Assembly (NCBI RefSeq): GCF_018320785.1
Contig: NC_054868.1
Span: 41,609,874-41,673,873 of the forward strand
Direction of reading: 5' to 3'
DNA: 64,000 bases
Source: Cheilinus undulatus
Lineage: Eukaryota; Chordata; Actinopteri; Labriformes; Labridae
A program made the translations under genes and the position numbers. The notes beneath the pieces were generated by a model. It was not told where the DNA came from, ran no database searches, and saw nothing but the letters and a program-made list of their open reading frames with translations. How positions within the stretch are numbered: the stretch's first letter is position 1; each line of letters begins with the position of its first letter. This document shows positions 46,910 to 58,986 of this stretch, piece after piece.

Positions 46910-48811
46910 ATGTTAGACAAAGATAACAAATAAATACTAAATGGAGTTTTTAAATAATGATTTCATTTATTAAGGGGAAAAAATCCTTCTAAATCTACCT
47001 TGACCTACAGTGCTTAACAAGTTTATTAGACCACCACCCAAAGTTAGGTTTATGTCACAGCTGCCCTAAATTAACAGCATTGGTAATTACCAAAATCATT
47101 TTTTATGTTTCTGCAGTGGTTAATACACCAATATGTAGAAGCTCTTGAACCCAAATGATATTTTTAATGCTAAAATATAATTATTATTGTTATCCATCAA
47201 TTTTTAAATTAACAGATGTACAAAAAAACTGAAAAAATAGTAAAGCACATTAATATTTCTTGATTAATATGTCAAATTATAGTTATTTACTTGCATTCCT
47301 GAACAGAAAAATGAGTTTTAGTGCTTGATTGTTATGCATGATTAATTTCCGACTTCTCAGAGAAGGCCAGTGAGCCGGCTCAAATTTGGGTATAAAAAGG
47401 TGAATTCAGTTTGAAATTCCTCATTCCTGTTCAAAATGGTAAAACGTGCAGAGCTCACTGAAAATGAAAGAGTCCGCATTAAAGCACTTCATGATACTGA
47501 ATGGTCTCTGAGACAAATAAGACAGGTGGTCTAATAAATTTGTTAAGCATTGTATGTGAAAAAGAAATTGCCCCATAAACCTGATAAATGGTTGCGGCAA
47601 TAAATGTAAACGAATGTTTGAGATAACTGACAATAAGTCTTTTTGGCCCACTCTTTTTTTCAGAATTGTTTAATTCAGCTACATTTGATGGTCTTTTGGA
47701 TGAGCAGCCTGTTTAAGGTCATACTGCAGCTTCTCAATCAGACTGAGGTCCAGACTTTGACTAGGCCACTCCAAACCTTAATTTTGTATTTAAAGCCCTG
47801 CTGCTGTGTTTCAGATCATTGTCCTGGTGCGTAACCCAAGTGTGCTTGAGCTTGAGGTCTTGAACTGATGGCCGGACATTTCTCTTCAAGGATTTTCCTG
47901 TAGAGAGCAGAATTCATGGTTCCAACAATTACAGCAAGGGGTCCAGGTCCTAAAGCAGCAAAGCAGCCCAAAACCATCACACTACCACCACCATATTTGA
48001 CTTGGTTTGATGTTCTTTTTATGAAATGCTGTCTTTGTTTGACTCCAGATGTAACAGGATGCATGCCTTCCAAAAAAGTTCAACTTTTGTCTATTTAATC
48101 CATAGAATATTTTCCCAAAAGTCTTGGGGATCATAAAGAAGTTTTTGGTAAATGTGAGATGAGCCTTTGTGTTATTTTTGGTCAGCAGTGGTTTTTGCCT
48201 TGGAACTCTCCCATGGATGCCATTTTTGTCCAGTCTCTTTATCATTGTTGAATCATGAACACTGACAAATACTGAGTCCAGTGAGGCCTGCGGTTCTTTG
48301 GATATCTTTTTGGGTTCTTTTGTGACCTCCTGGATGAGTCGACGATGTGCTTCTGGAGTAATTTTTTGTTGGCCAGCCTCTCCTGGGAAGGTTCACCACT
48401 GTTCAAAGTCTTCTCCATTTGTGGATAATGGCTCTCACAATGCCCCAAAGCTTTGTAATCCTTTCCAGACTGATAGAGTTTTTTTTTTTTTTTTTGTCAT
48501 CTGTTCTTGAATTTCTTTAGATTGTGGCATAATGTGTTGCTTTTTGAGATCTTCTAGCCCACTTCACTTTGTTAGACTTGTTCTATTGAAGTGTTTTCTT
48601 GATTCAGCAGGCCTTGGTGTGGCGAGAGAAACTGAACTCAGTTTTAAAAACAATCACAATCAGACAATCACAATTAATTTGTGATTTAACAAGTGCGGAT
48701 TACTTGTTCACATAAGGCAAGATAGGTTTGGAGATCTTTTGTCCCTTAATAAATGAAATCATCATTTAAAAACTGCAGTTGTATTTACTTGAGTTGTCTT
48801 TGTTTAATATA
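46910..48811 (-). mobile_element. Tc1/mariner element with both terminal repeats (interrupted)
   Basis: Terminal repeats face each other: gttagacaaagataacaaat at 46912 and the complement of tgagttgtctttgtttaata at 48790, with a shared ATGATTTCATTTATTAAGG block. On the minus strand there are transposase pieces at 48242-48448 (MEKTLNSGEPSQE), 47982-48245 (KIFYGLNRQKLNFFGRHASC) and 47816-48073 (KYGGGSVMVLGCFAALGPGP, TMNSALYRKIL). Frameshifts throughout. A 545-bp element is inserted near its left end at 47008-47552. Confidence 0.85.
47008..47552 (+). mobile_element. Miniature Tc1-like element nested in a Tc1 element
   Basis: Ends are cagtgcttaacaagtttatt and aataaatttgttaagcattg, near-perfect inverted repeats, each bordered by TA, as in Tc1/mariner insertion. 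The right half holds MVKRAELTENERVRIKALHD from ATG 47436, then EWSLRQIRQVV and stops. Only the transposase N-terminus remains, fused to the terminal repeat. It interrupts the terminal region of the 46910-48811 element. Confidence 0.85.
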
Positions 48812-50829
48812 AAAATTTGTTTGATGATATGAAACATGTAAGTGTGACAAATATGCAAGAACGAATACTTTTTAATAGCACATTGCCTAATCTACCACAT
48901 GGGCCCTGTCCCCTGGGTCCCCTCTCCCAACTATGTAGACTTGGGGGCTATCCAACACACCATCACCCCCACATTCAGCAGAATTATGTTAAGTCATTTT
49001 TCTTCCCCCTTTTCCTGATTTCATGAGAAATTCAGACAAAGGCTTTATAAAGACTTGATCAAAACGGTATGTGCAAGTGGACAGAGAGTAGAGGCAATTC
49101 GAGCATGCTGGAGGGAATGTAACATTAGTTCTTGTGCATGTAAAATCACCATAAAGCAAGGTTCAATACTGTTACTAATGATATCTCTTTTTTCCATAGG
49201 TGGTGCAGGATGAATGATGTCATCAATGAGGATGCTGCTAAACATGACAGAGTAAGTTTGTGAGATAGACATCAGTGACAGTGCAGTGAAGTTGCTTGTT
49301 GAACTGAAAGCTTGCACACACAGGCGCAAAGACATACACACACAGAGTCTAAGGTCCTCTCAGCTTATTTCTTCAGTGTCTCTGAGAGGAAGCATATCTG
49401 CAGGGAGCAGAGGCCAGGGCACACACACTTACAAACACACACAATCCCAAGTTCCTGAAGGAGTGCTGTGTCAGCAAGGGACTACTGTTTACATTTACAC
49501 ACATAAAACCAGCGCATACACATACAGCATCTTCAGCTTTCTCAGCAGCAGGGAGGTATTAAAGGAAGGTTTAGTTGTGATGGAGTTAGTGTTCACTCAG
49601 TACTCTGATCATATTTCCATCTCTGATAAATACATTAGCATCTTTGGTCAAATATCTACCATTGTAACTGAAAATGTCTTCATCAGCCTTAATTTTGGTC
49701 TTTAGACTAAATGTTGAAGATGTGTAACAGCAATGAGATGACTTTAATTGGGTTCTAATGAAAGTAAAGCTAACAGCTCTTATAGGGAAACGCCCATAGA
49801 GGAGATTTTAACAGATTTTGCCTCTTTTTCTTTAAATGAAATCACAGTAGTTCAGTAAAAGAATCAAACGTCATTGTTTAATGTTTAAACAACCCATATC
49901 ATTTCGCCCTCATTATGAATGTTGCAGAGTCGTAAAGGGGAATAAGCCAACCCCTCATCTAGGCTGTCTTCAGCGTAGTAACAGGCAAAAATGGGATCAG
50001 CAGGGGAGAACAGTTGTGTGTTGACATGTCTGATTGTGAACGTACTAGTATGTGGAATTGACTGATGATGACACGCCGTATCATAATGTCATAATATCAG
50101 TATGAATGTCTCAAGGCATAAAGATGGTGGAGCTGTTACAGTGCTGTTGTAGAAACCCACAGCTAAAACACCTACAGAAATGAAGCAATATTTCCAAGAA
50201 GAAAAGAAAGTGTTTGTTAAATATGCCTTACTGAACTTTTTAGGTACGTAGAAATTCTGGGAAATCTGGTAGTAATAAATTTGTGCATTAAAAATTTTCA
50301 GGTAGACTCCTGCTCACTATCTTTCTTGCAAAAAAATACTTATTTGCAGCATCTAGACCTTCATCAGAAAGTCGAATACCACCAACACAGCATAGGTTCT
50401 TGATAGATGATGTCTCGCAGCAGTAGAGAACACCCCTTGGGGCAAAAAGTGATTTCTACATAGAGAAAAGGCAACCAAAAGATCATATTTTGAGCAGTTT
50501 CCAACTTTGTCAAGTGTTCAAAGTGCAAAAATATTCGCATTCTTAATTATTAGGCCACTTTTGTGTCACTGAAGTAGTAAAATATTCAGGCAAACAATAA
50601 AAAAGCTTAAAAAAAATCAGAAAACAGCAGGAGGAGGAATTTAAAGTCTCCATCAAAAGCCTGGATGAGCAATGTCACACACTTTTGTATGATCCGTTTC
50701 TACAAAGTGGTCCTGTTTGGTTCAGTAAAGTTTTGCCACGGGTTAGCTCAGTAAACTCTGATCTTACTTGCCTCACTCAGCGAAAGTTCATCTCACCAAC
50801 CTCCAGTCTCACGCAATGTGATATTAGAG
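48812..50829. other. Intergenic, no recognisable gene
   Basis: Contains CA-rich tracts at 49310-49445. An exon-like block at 49201-49251 lies between TTTCCATAG and AGTAAG and holds a short frame, MNDVINEDAAKHD, that I do not recognise. Longer frames such as 49286-49705 sit on low-complexity sequence. Confidence 0.45.
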
Positions 50830-50849
50830 TACTCAGATTACTTTTTTGT

Positions 50850-51628
50850 TGTAACGAGTAACGTAACGCGTTAGTTTTACGATTCAGTTAATCCCATTAT
50901 TAGCTACATTTTCATAAAAAACAATCAGTTACTGAAAGAAAAATCCAAAATTTCCTCTCTATCGTGGCTTCAAAAAGAGAGAAAGAAAAAAGGAAGCTCC
51001 TCGAAGCATCTGCTCTGTTTGGCCTTCTTTCTTCCTGTAGTCACGTTGGCACGTATAGCGGAAGGTAAACATTCTGTGCCATTACGCGCGCGTTCTTGGC
51101 TTGTTGAACCAGCGAGAGGACAGCATGACACTGTGGAATTATCCCCAATACGATGGATTTTTGGATAAAAGGCACAATTACAGCATCATGATGAAACGTA
51201 AGTTTAAAAGCGCTGTTTGCTTTCATTGAACCAGCTGTGCAGCTGTTCCAGTTACGCGCTGTTATTACGCACAGCGTTTGAGTGATTTTGTCTGCCTCTG
51301 CTTCGTCAGATTGTGAGCATGTTTAAGAGCTGTAAACATTTTCTTGTATGTTAGCGGTATTCTCAGCCTGCAGACAGGTGGGCCGTAAATTTGGCTTGAC
51401 ATTGACATTAGAGTCTGCACATTCAAATGCAGACGTGGTTGTTATCTGTCGTTTTTACAACCGCCGAGTGGAACAAGTGGCTAAAGGGTTCTGATATTCA
51501 GTAAAGCAAAAGTACTCCAACGCGTTAGTTTTAGAAGTAGGTAACACAGTAACGTAACGAATTACTTTTCTCAGTATGCAACACAGTAATCTAACGAGTT
51601 AGTTTTAAAAGTAACGCTACCCAACACT
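50850..51628 (-). repeat. hAT-like repeat (cagtgttggg terminus)
   Basis: The right end is the complement of cagtgttgggtagcgttact. Blocks with GTAACGTAACG and AACGCGTTAG/AACGAGTTAG occur both near 50865-50885 and near 51510-51625, in opposite orientation, forming long subterminal inverted repeats. The left terminus is diverged. The interior is CpG-containing but has no transposase frame. Confidence 0.65.
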
Positions 51629-53790
51629 GCTCCCTAATGGCTCCTGATTTGGTAAAAGATTGGATTAATTAAGAATAGAGGAAAGGAAACTGGCACTCAA
51701 ATGGGAGCTAGCTACGGCAGCTATCATAAAAGGGCCATTTCAAAGAACAGGCTTGTTTGTGAATGGCTCATCATTACTCAGTTGCTCACCCTATTTAGGT
51801 TTATTCAGTTGATTTCACCATTTCAATTAAAAGCATGTTTGTGGCAAAATGAGGATTTTTCTTATAGCTATGTTAAAGGGGCTCAGTTAGCCTCTTAGCT
51901 CAGAACAAGACTCCTCAAGACTCTTGTCTCCCTTCATCTGACTAGATGGGGCTAGGAGGTCTGCAGGACTGTTTTTGTGACATTGATCACCTTAGTCCAT
52001 CAAACTTAGTCAAAATCACTTTTTTAATAAAGTGTAGGAATCTTATGCAATGCACGTAGAAATTTCCTGATGATAATTCAGCGTGGGGGTCCATTTAGAG
52101 CTGGAAAGTACTAACATTCCTCCTTTCCTATTCATTCCAGGTGATTGCAAAAATCCTATGGGGCAAAGTGCCCTTTCTACCAGCCTGTCTTATGAAGTAG
52201 ATGTGCAAAGTGTTATCAGTTAGGAAATAAGTGTGTCAAAAGTTAAGGACTAGGAAAACTGCCATTTTTAATTTTATCAGGAAGATAGTCTGCTCTCTGT
52301 AAATTAATCATTTGTCAATTAATCTTCTTTGTATGTTCCTTTTTCCTTCCTTTTCTTTAACAGCTACAGATATTTTTCTTACTCCAGCATACATCCTGAG
52401 TTCATTCTTCCTCTCCCCTGGTTAGATTGGATGGGACAATAAAAGTCTTTGAAAACTTGTGCTGGAGTTCATGAATGTGTGCCACAAGCTGGCACGTGCA
52501 CAACCATGCAGTCACGCCCACATGCACGGACACACTAGTGGTAGCAAAAAAGGGGGTGAAGGTGGAGAATGTGAGCCCTGAGAGGTGCAGAAAAAGGAAA
52601 TAAGAGCGGGAGAGGGAGAATGGCACGCACAGCTTGGCATTTAAGGAGAGGATTTCCTCACTGTACCTCGTCTTCCCTCCGCTTGCTTTCTGTTTATACA
52701 AGGAGAGACCACTTCACACAGCTCCTGAGAGCCCAGGAGTGTGTTTGTGTAAGTATGTGTACGTGCTCTCTTTAATATCATGGGCTATATCTTGGAGTAA
52801 AAATAAAACTAGGCTCACAATGTGCTCCTGTTTGCTATTGGTTTGAATCAATTACTTGTCAAAAATATATTAATTTTTTCCCTTTAACCTTTGCCTTAAC
52901 TGGCGTCCAAGTGAGTGTAATGTTTATTTTTCTCTAATCAAATTTAAACCTAAAATGAAATTTAGAAATTAAAAACTGGCAGATTTTTGGACTTGTCAAA
53001 CAATAACTAAGCATTATCTTCCTCTGTTGTTCTTTACTCTGTTGTCAGCAGACTCTCTTCCTGTGGTACTTTCAGCCAAAAGGTGATGGATGTCTCTGGC
53101 TGCAACTTTGCTCCCGCAGAAGGAGTTTCATAAACCACTTAAGACACTGAGAGAGTCAGTAGGCGTGACAGAAACGTGATATATTCTTTTTTTTCTCAAC
53201 AGTATTCTCATAATTTCTGTCCTTTTTTTCTCAGCAAACCTTGTAGAAGAGTGCATTTTTGTTCATGAGTTTTCAGTGTTTCTGTTCCTTTTGCAAAACA
53301 GCTACAGTGCAGTGAGTTATTCATGGACAGTTATGAATGGGCCTACCGGGCATGGGACAAGGGGCCCAAAAGGTCAAGGTGCCCTTGGTCTAGGGCCTCT
53401 TTTTTTGAAGTGACTCTTAACATTTCTTCTTTTTCTAGTCTATCAAATGATCAAAGAGACTCAAAACATCTCTAAAGAGGCTAGGACTAACAAGAATGGC
53501 ATGATTTAGCAGACACAAATTGGTCTCTGAAGGGTCTTCAGAGACCAAGCACAACCACAGAGCGAACAAATGAAAGAAATGACTACAAGAGGATCAAAAA
53601 ACTAAAAGAAAGGGATGTTTTTTAACACATTTGCCCCTTGCCTCATAATCTGTCCAGTGAACCTTAAGCATGACCTAGCAGCGATGGCACTTCTTCTTGA
53701 AGAGCAGTACGGTTCATGTAAGTCTTGTTAAATTTTGTAGTATTCGATTTTTTCGATTTTATTTATGGCAACAAGTATGACTGATTCTGT
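51629..53790. other. Intergenic, nothing recognised
   Basis: No gene-like segment supported. A short region near 53338-53400 (gggcctaccgggcatgggac) has the look of a MITE terminus but no partner is seen. Small frames at 52402-52846 have no support. Confidence 0.5.
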
Positions 53791-53794
53791 TAAA

Positions 53795-54990
53795 CAGAGC
53801 TATGAAAAGGTATTTGCCCCTTCCTGATATATATATATTTGCATATTTGTTTTTCTTTTTTTGTTTTTGTTTTTTTTTGCCTGACTCAGGCCTGATTACT
53901 GGCAGACCTGTTGAATCCAGAAACCCCTTCAATAGAACCTGTCTAACAAAGTGAAGTAGGCTAAAAGAGTTCAAAAAGCAACACATCATGCCGCGATCTA
54001 AAGAAATCTAAGAACAGATGAGAAACAAAGTCAGTGACATCTATCAGTCTGAAAATGTTACAAAGCCTTTTCTTAAGCTTTGGGACTCCAGTGAACTACA
54101 GTGAGAGCCATTATCCACAAATGGAGAAAACTTTGAACAGTGGTGATTCTTCCCAGGAGTGGCCGGCCTACCGGAATTACTCCAAGAGTCAGCGACGACT
54201 CATCCAGGAGGTGATAAAAGAACCCAGAACAACATCTAAAAACCTCACTTGACTCAGCTAAGATCAGTGTTCATTACTCAACAATAAGAAAGAGACTGGG
54301 TATTTTCCAAAAGGCATCCCAAGTCTTTTGGGAAAATATTCTGTACATTGAAGAGCCAAAAGTTGATCTTTTTGCAAGGTGTGCGTCTCGTTACATCTGG
54401 CATAAAACTAAAACGGCACTTCATGAAAAGATCATACCAGCAGTCAAACATGGTGGTGGCAATGTGATGGTCTGGGCCTGCTTTGCTGCTTCAGTACCTG
54501 GATTACTTGCTGTAATTGATGGAACCATGAATTCTGCTCTCTACCAGAAATCCTAAAGGAGAATGTCCGGCCATCAGCTTGTGAGCTCAGGCACATTTGG
54601 GTTATTCAGCAGGACAATGATCTGAAACACACCAGCAAGTCCACCTCTGATTGGTTTAAAAAATGAAGATTATGGAGTTAGCTAGTCAAAGTCTGGACTT
54701 AAATCTGATAAAAATGCTGCAGCATGCTTTTAAACATGCCGGTTATACTCTCAAACCCTCCACTGTGGCTGAATTCCTCCATGACTATTTGAAAGACTCA
54801 ATGGCAGTTATTGAAAACACTGGCTTGCAGTTGTTGCTGCCAAGGATGGCACAACCAGGTATAAGGTTTAGGGTGAAATTACTTTTTCACCTAGGGCCAA
54901 GTAGGTTTGGATGGCTTTTGTACCTGAATAAATTAAATCATCATTTAAAACTGCATTTAGTATTTACTCTTGTAATCTTTGTCTAATGTT
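53795..54990 (+). mobile_element. Tc1/mariner element, same family as 46910-48811, opposite orientation
   Basis: Plus-strand transposase pieces in order: YPQMEKTLNSGDSSQEW (about 54110), EEPKVDLFARCASRYIWHKT (54350), VKHGGGNVMVWACFAASVPG (54448) and DGTMNSALYQKS (54520), then broken sequence. The right terminal repeat near 54900-54990 matches that at 48690-48810. The left terminal repeat is reduced to tgaaaaggtatttgcccctt. Multiple stops and frameshifts; inactive. Confidence 0.85.
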
Positions 54991-57380
54991 GCCCAACAAA
55001 AAAACATGTTGGGTAGCATGTTGCGCATTTCAGGCCAGTGAACTTGACCTCTTGGGTATCTACCCTGCCGTCCTTTTATCACCTCTGGTTACCCAAAAGT
55101 ATGCTCTTTACAGCCAAAGTGTCTAGCTGGAGGCGTTAAAACAAAAAGCTGCATGCCAGTATTATTTTGTCTCCTTGTTTATGGTAATTACAACTAGATT
55201 GTTATTTTTGTGTCATTTAGTTTAGAAATTCAGTCTGTTGCTATGCTAGATCTCCTTGCTTTCTTTTTTTTTACTCTACTTAGACTTTATCGATGAAAAA
55301 CTGACAAATGTAAATCCCTGACAAGTGGATCCTAACTTACTTTAGTGTAGCTGATAAGTTTTGTTGTCTTTCAGATGGAGGGCATGGTGCAGGGGGTCTC
55401 AGAAGTCCCAGGAGGATGCCACAGTGCACTCATTTACCATATTTGCACAGCTCTATGTCCCTGAGAAAAGGTGAGGGTTTGTGTTAGACATTTATTTGAT
55501 AAAGTTTATCTGCAGGAAGTCACCAGTTTACAAATCCAGTAGACATGAAACATGAGCATCTGGATTTCTGTCATTGGTCACAAGGCTTATGCTATTCATG
55601 TATTTATTCTCCTTATGACTCTCGCTACATTTACATGCAGTTAAAGAAATTTGTATTATTGTGTCAGATTTTTAAAATGCTTGACATGCTACAGGCTAGT
55701 CTGACTGAACTGAATTTCTCAAAGTCAGACTAAAACACCATGATAATACAATTGGAGATGGATTTTTAAACACCTCAGTTGGACCAGACTGGACTGTGAA
55801 TGCGCCATAGTTTCCATGCCAGGCTTTAAACCAGAAGTTGTTTATCCAGAGGTAATGACTTGATGCTCATTTTGCCATGTGGTATTGTGTTTTCATAGCT
55901 TTTAGTGTGCCTAGTGAAGGAGGTAGGATTGATTACAGCATTGAGATTGAACATTAAAATGTAAGATTTATCCATCAAACAAAACATGGGGCTCTGAGAT
56001 GCTAGAACTTTAAAAGAAGGTAGTGGAGTGTGCATTGTGGAGCAATAGTCCTGCAGGTTTGTTACTATGAGTTTGACAGAATTTTGGCACAGTCTGTAGC
56101 TTTAAAGTTGATCAAGAACAATATGAACCTTGTGGAGTTGAACACCTGCATATAGAATTGATCTTAAAGTGTGTTTGAGGAAAACAAAGCTAATAATAGT
56201 GCTCCGATACCTGCAGAACACAGCACTCTGGGGTAGTCTCAAGGGGCCGCTGCTCATTGAGGGTTCCTCCTGGTGTGTGTGCAGTTTCAGGGAGGGGTGG
56301 TGGCGGCGGAGCTAGAGGTGGTCACTGTGCTGGGTAAGAATGCTTGCGAGGTACTTTTCAGAGAGTTTCAGAGACACACTGATCAATAAGTGCTTTAAAT
56401 AGGGACACAAATACCTGAACACAGCATTAATCTCAATAGCTGGATCCTATTTAAGAAGGAAGCATTTTGCTGAATAGATTGGCTGGTTGGAACCACACAG
56501 AAGTGTACTGTAAGTGGCTGGAGAGGCCCAAACGCCACTCAGTGCTCTCCCCAGTGTTAATTAGCATTTTTAAGGAGGGCATTCAAGACCACAAGCACAC
56601 TAAATAAATTGCAGACACAACTCTCAAAAGTTTTTGTTTGTTTAGTTTTTACATAACTTCAGCAATCTGCAGATATAGATTAGTCAAGTCATCCATGCAC
56701 AGTGATGGTGACTAATAAGAAAACAGATGTTCTGTCATAACTGGAGCTCCCAAACTTGGTGAGCTGATGTGAATGGAGCAGGTATTCATGGGCAAACTGG
56801 AGGCGGGTGATGATGTTTATGTCCTGTCACTGGTGCTTCATTGGTGTGATCAGTGTGAATGTAACAAAACAGCGTCACTATGTCTTTCTTTTGCTGATAT
56901 GTCAAACTACGCAAAGCATCAATGTAAAGGCAAAAATGTTATCGCAATTTTGGAACCTATTGCTGCGTTCACCATTTTCATGAATCTTTTTGATATACTG
57001 TCTCTTGGGCCAGCTTCCCATCCAACAGTGATAGTCTTCCTCTGTGAGGTAGGGATGTGTCGCAAAACAAAACGGTTGAAGAAGCCAGGTCTGTTCTGTA
57101 GAAGATGGGAGCCAGGTCCTGTTTAAGATTCTTTTATCTGTTCTTTTCTTTTCTTTTCTTTCTTTGTTGTTGTTATTTGATAGAATAAATGAAGGGATGA
57201 TCTTTTCTCCACACCACTTCACCACAGGCACACAACACACTCAGGACAACTGCTTTATGATAAAAGTATTCAGATCATTCATCCAGCCTGCAAGATGTTT
57301 TGGAGAGAATGAAAACAATATTTTTGTTATTGGAAAAAAATAATCACATTTTGAGTTTAAAACATACACACTTATAAATC
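54991..57380. other. Intergenic with exon-like segments
   Basis: Block 55375-55471 lies between TTGTCTTTCAG and GTGAGG and is open in one frame, with SQEDATVHSFTIFAQLYVPE. Block 56286-56332, after GTGTGTGCAG and before GTAAGA, holds GGVVAAELEVVTVL. Neither matches a protein I know; they may be exons of a non-coding transcript upstream of tll1, or chance. Nothing else is recognised. Confidence 0.35.
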
Positions 57381-57382
57381 AT

Positions 57383-57955
57383 ACACTATATTGCCAAAAG
57401 TATTTGCTCACCTGCCTTGACTCGCATATGAATTTAAGTGACCTCACATTCTTAATCCAAAGGTTAATATGATGTCTGTCCACCGTTTGCAGCTGTAACA
57501 GCTTCAAATCTTCTGGGAAGGCTGTCCACAAGGTTTAGGAGTGTGTTTATGGGAATTTTTGACCATTCTTCCAGAAGCACTTTTATGGGGTCACACACTG
57601 ATGTTGGACGAGAAGGCCTGGCTCTCAGTTTCTGCTCTAATTTATCCCAAAGGTGTTCTATCAGGTTGAGGTCAGGACTCTGTGAAGGCCAGTCAAGTTC
57701 ATCCACACCAAACTCTCTCATCCATGTCTTTATGGACCTTGCTTTGTGCACTGGTGCACAGTCATGTTGGAACAGGAAGGGGCCATCTCCAAACGGTTCC
57801 CACAAAGTTGGGAGCATGGAATCGCCCAAAATCTCTTGGTATGCTGAAGCATTTTGGGCAATTTTCCAGAAAATACTGAAGCAAATTCCCCACAACAAAT
57901 ATATTCCCAAGGTTCCATGAAAAACAATGGAAAATTCCACCAAACATGCCAAAAA
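57383..57955 (-). mobile_element. Tc1/mariner relic with intact C-terminal transposase frame
   Basis: The right end on this strand is the terminus acactatattgccaaaagta at 57384. A 162-codon minus-strand frame holds the catalytic C-terminal half: FLFQHDCAPVHKARSIKTW and WPSQSPDLNLIEHLWDKLEQ, followed by SLPRRFEAVTAANGGQTSY. These carry the second and third acidic residues of the DDE triad. The N-terminal half is missing: similarity fades near 57880 into the AATTCCC-rich region. Recently active, by its open frame, or preserved by chance. Confidence 0.85.
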
Positions 57956-58340
57956 ATCCTTCAGTTAAGTCTATTACATTCTAGCAATATCAAGGGATAC
58001 CCTGCCGTCCAATTCCCGTTGAAATTCCCAAAATTAAAAAATAAAATTCCCAAGTTTCTGTGTGCATACCTTAAAATTTAGAAGTAAATCGCCCCCCAAA
58101 AATCAATTAAAATTCAATCAATTCAATCAAATCAAACACATTTCCCAAATTAACACAAAGACAAAAATCCAAAATTGTCATGCAAAAACTCAAAAATTTC
58201 ACAGTAAAATTTACATTGAAACTGTTAAAAATATAAAAAATAGTATACAAAAAAATCCATGAAAATTTCCAAGAAATAATCCCAAAATTATTAATGGAAA
58301 TCCCTGAAATTTTCATTAGTATTCCCCCAGTATTTAAAGT
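57880..58340. repeat. Degenerate AATTCCC-rich region
   Basis: Imperfect short units such as aaattcccaaaattaa, aaattcccaag, acatttcccaaatt and aatttccaagaaat recur through about 450 bp, with AATCAATT-type units near 58100. It is AT-rich, with C restricted mostly to CCC groups on the + strand. It abuts the truncated Tc1 relic. Class unknown. Confidence 0.6.
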
Positions 58341-58679
58341 GAATTACTAACAGGCTACTTCAATGGACAGTCACAATTTTCTCAAAAATTCTAATCGTAG
58401 AAATTCGCCTGTTACTGCGGTATGTTGATGGAAAGCCAGACTGTAATGTCCACACATGGCAGCATGCAGCTGTTAGCATTTAGCATTCTTTGTTAGCTGG
58501 TTTTCATGGTTTTCGACTACTTTATGGTTTTTTTAATCAAATATTTTTCTTTATGAGGAACTTGCTCCACTTGTCTTTTATAAGGAAGCTTGAGAATCAT
58601 GTTGAGGTGGTCTTCTATTTCCGGCCAGCCATCAGGAGTGTGTTTACCTACACTGAATAAAGTCCCCTGTTTGTGTGTT

Positions 58680-58986
58680 GTCTCCAGGGGATTTGTTTCC
58701 ATGCCCCAGGCGTGTATAGTGGACAGCTTGCGGCTGGATTGATAGAGTGACGTCAGCGCGCCGCTACCTCTCCCAGAGGGCAGGATTAGTCGGGAGCAGC
58801 AGAGACAGCGCTCCGGTAATCTCCCGGTAATAAATGGGGGGAGGCGGGCACGTTCGGAACCGCCGGTACCGAGTGATACCGGAGGCCCCCTGAGACCCCT
58901 GAAGGAGACGCCTGCATTTGGAGCATGATGGGTCGCTTCGTGACGCCGCAGCACACCGACGCGCCCCAGGCAGGTACACGCAGCAG
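58680..58986 (+). promoter_or_regulatory. tll1: CpG-rich block with CRE; candidate upstream first exon of tll1
   Basis: GC- and CpG-rich island in AT-rich surroundings. A perfect cAMP-response element TGACGTCA is at 58748-58755. An exon-like end cacgcagcag is followed by GTAAGC at 58987. A short frame from ATG 58925 (MMGRFVTPQHTDAPQAGTRS) runs open to that donor. It is 1.7 kb upstream of the tll1 start codon, so it could be an alternative or non-coding first exon of tll1 or a divergent promoter. No transcript evidence. Confidence 0.4.

Noticed and set aside
49286..49705. 139-codon plus-strand frame
   Set aside because: It runs across CA-rich microsatellite (HTYKHTQ-type residues) and then AT-rich sequence, without any protein similarity or splice support.
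58517..58954. 145-codon minus-strand frame over the CpG-rich block
   Set aside because: CpG-rich DNA lacks stop codons by composition. No recognisable domain; the block is better explained as a promoter or upstream exon on the + strand.
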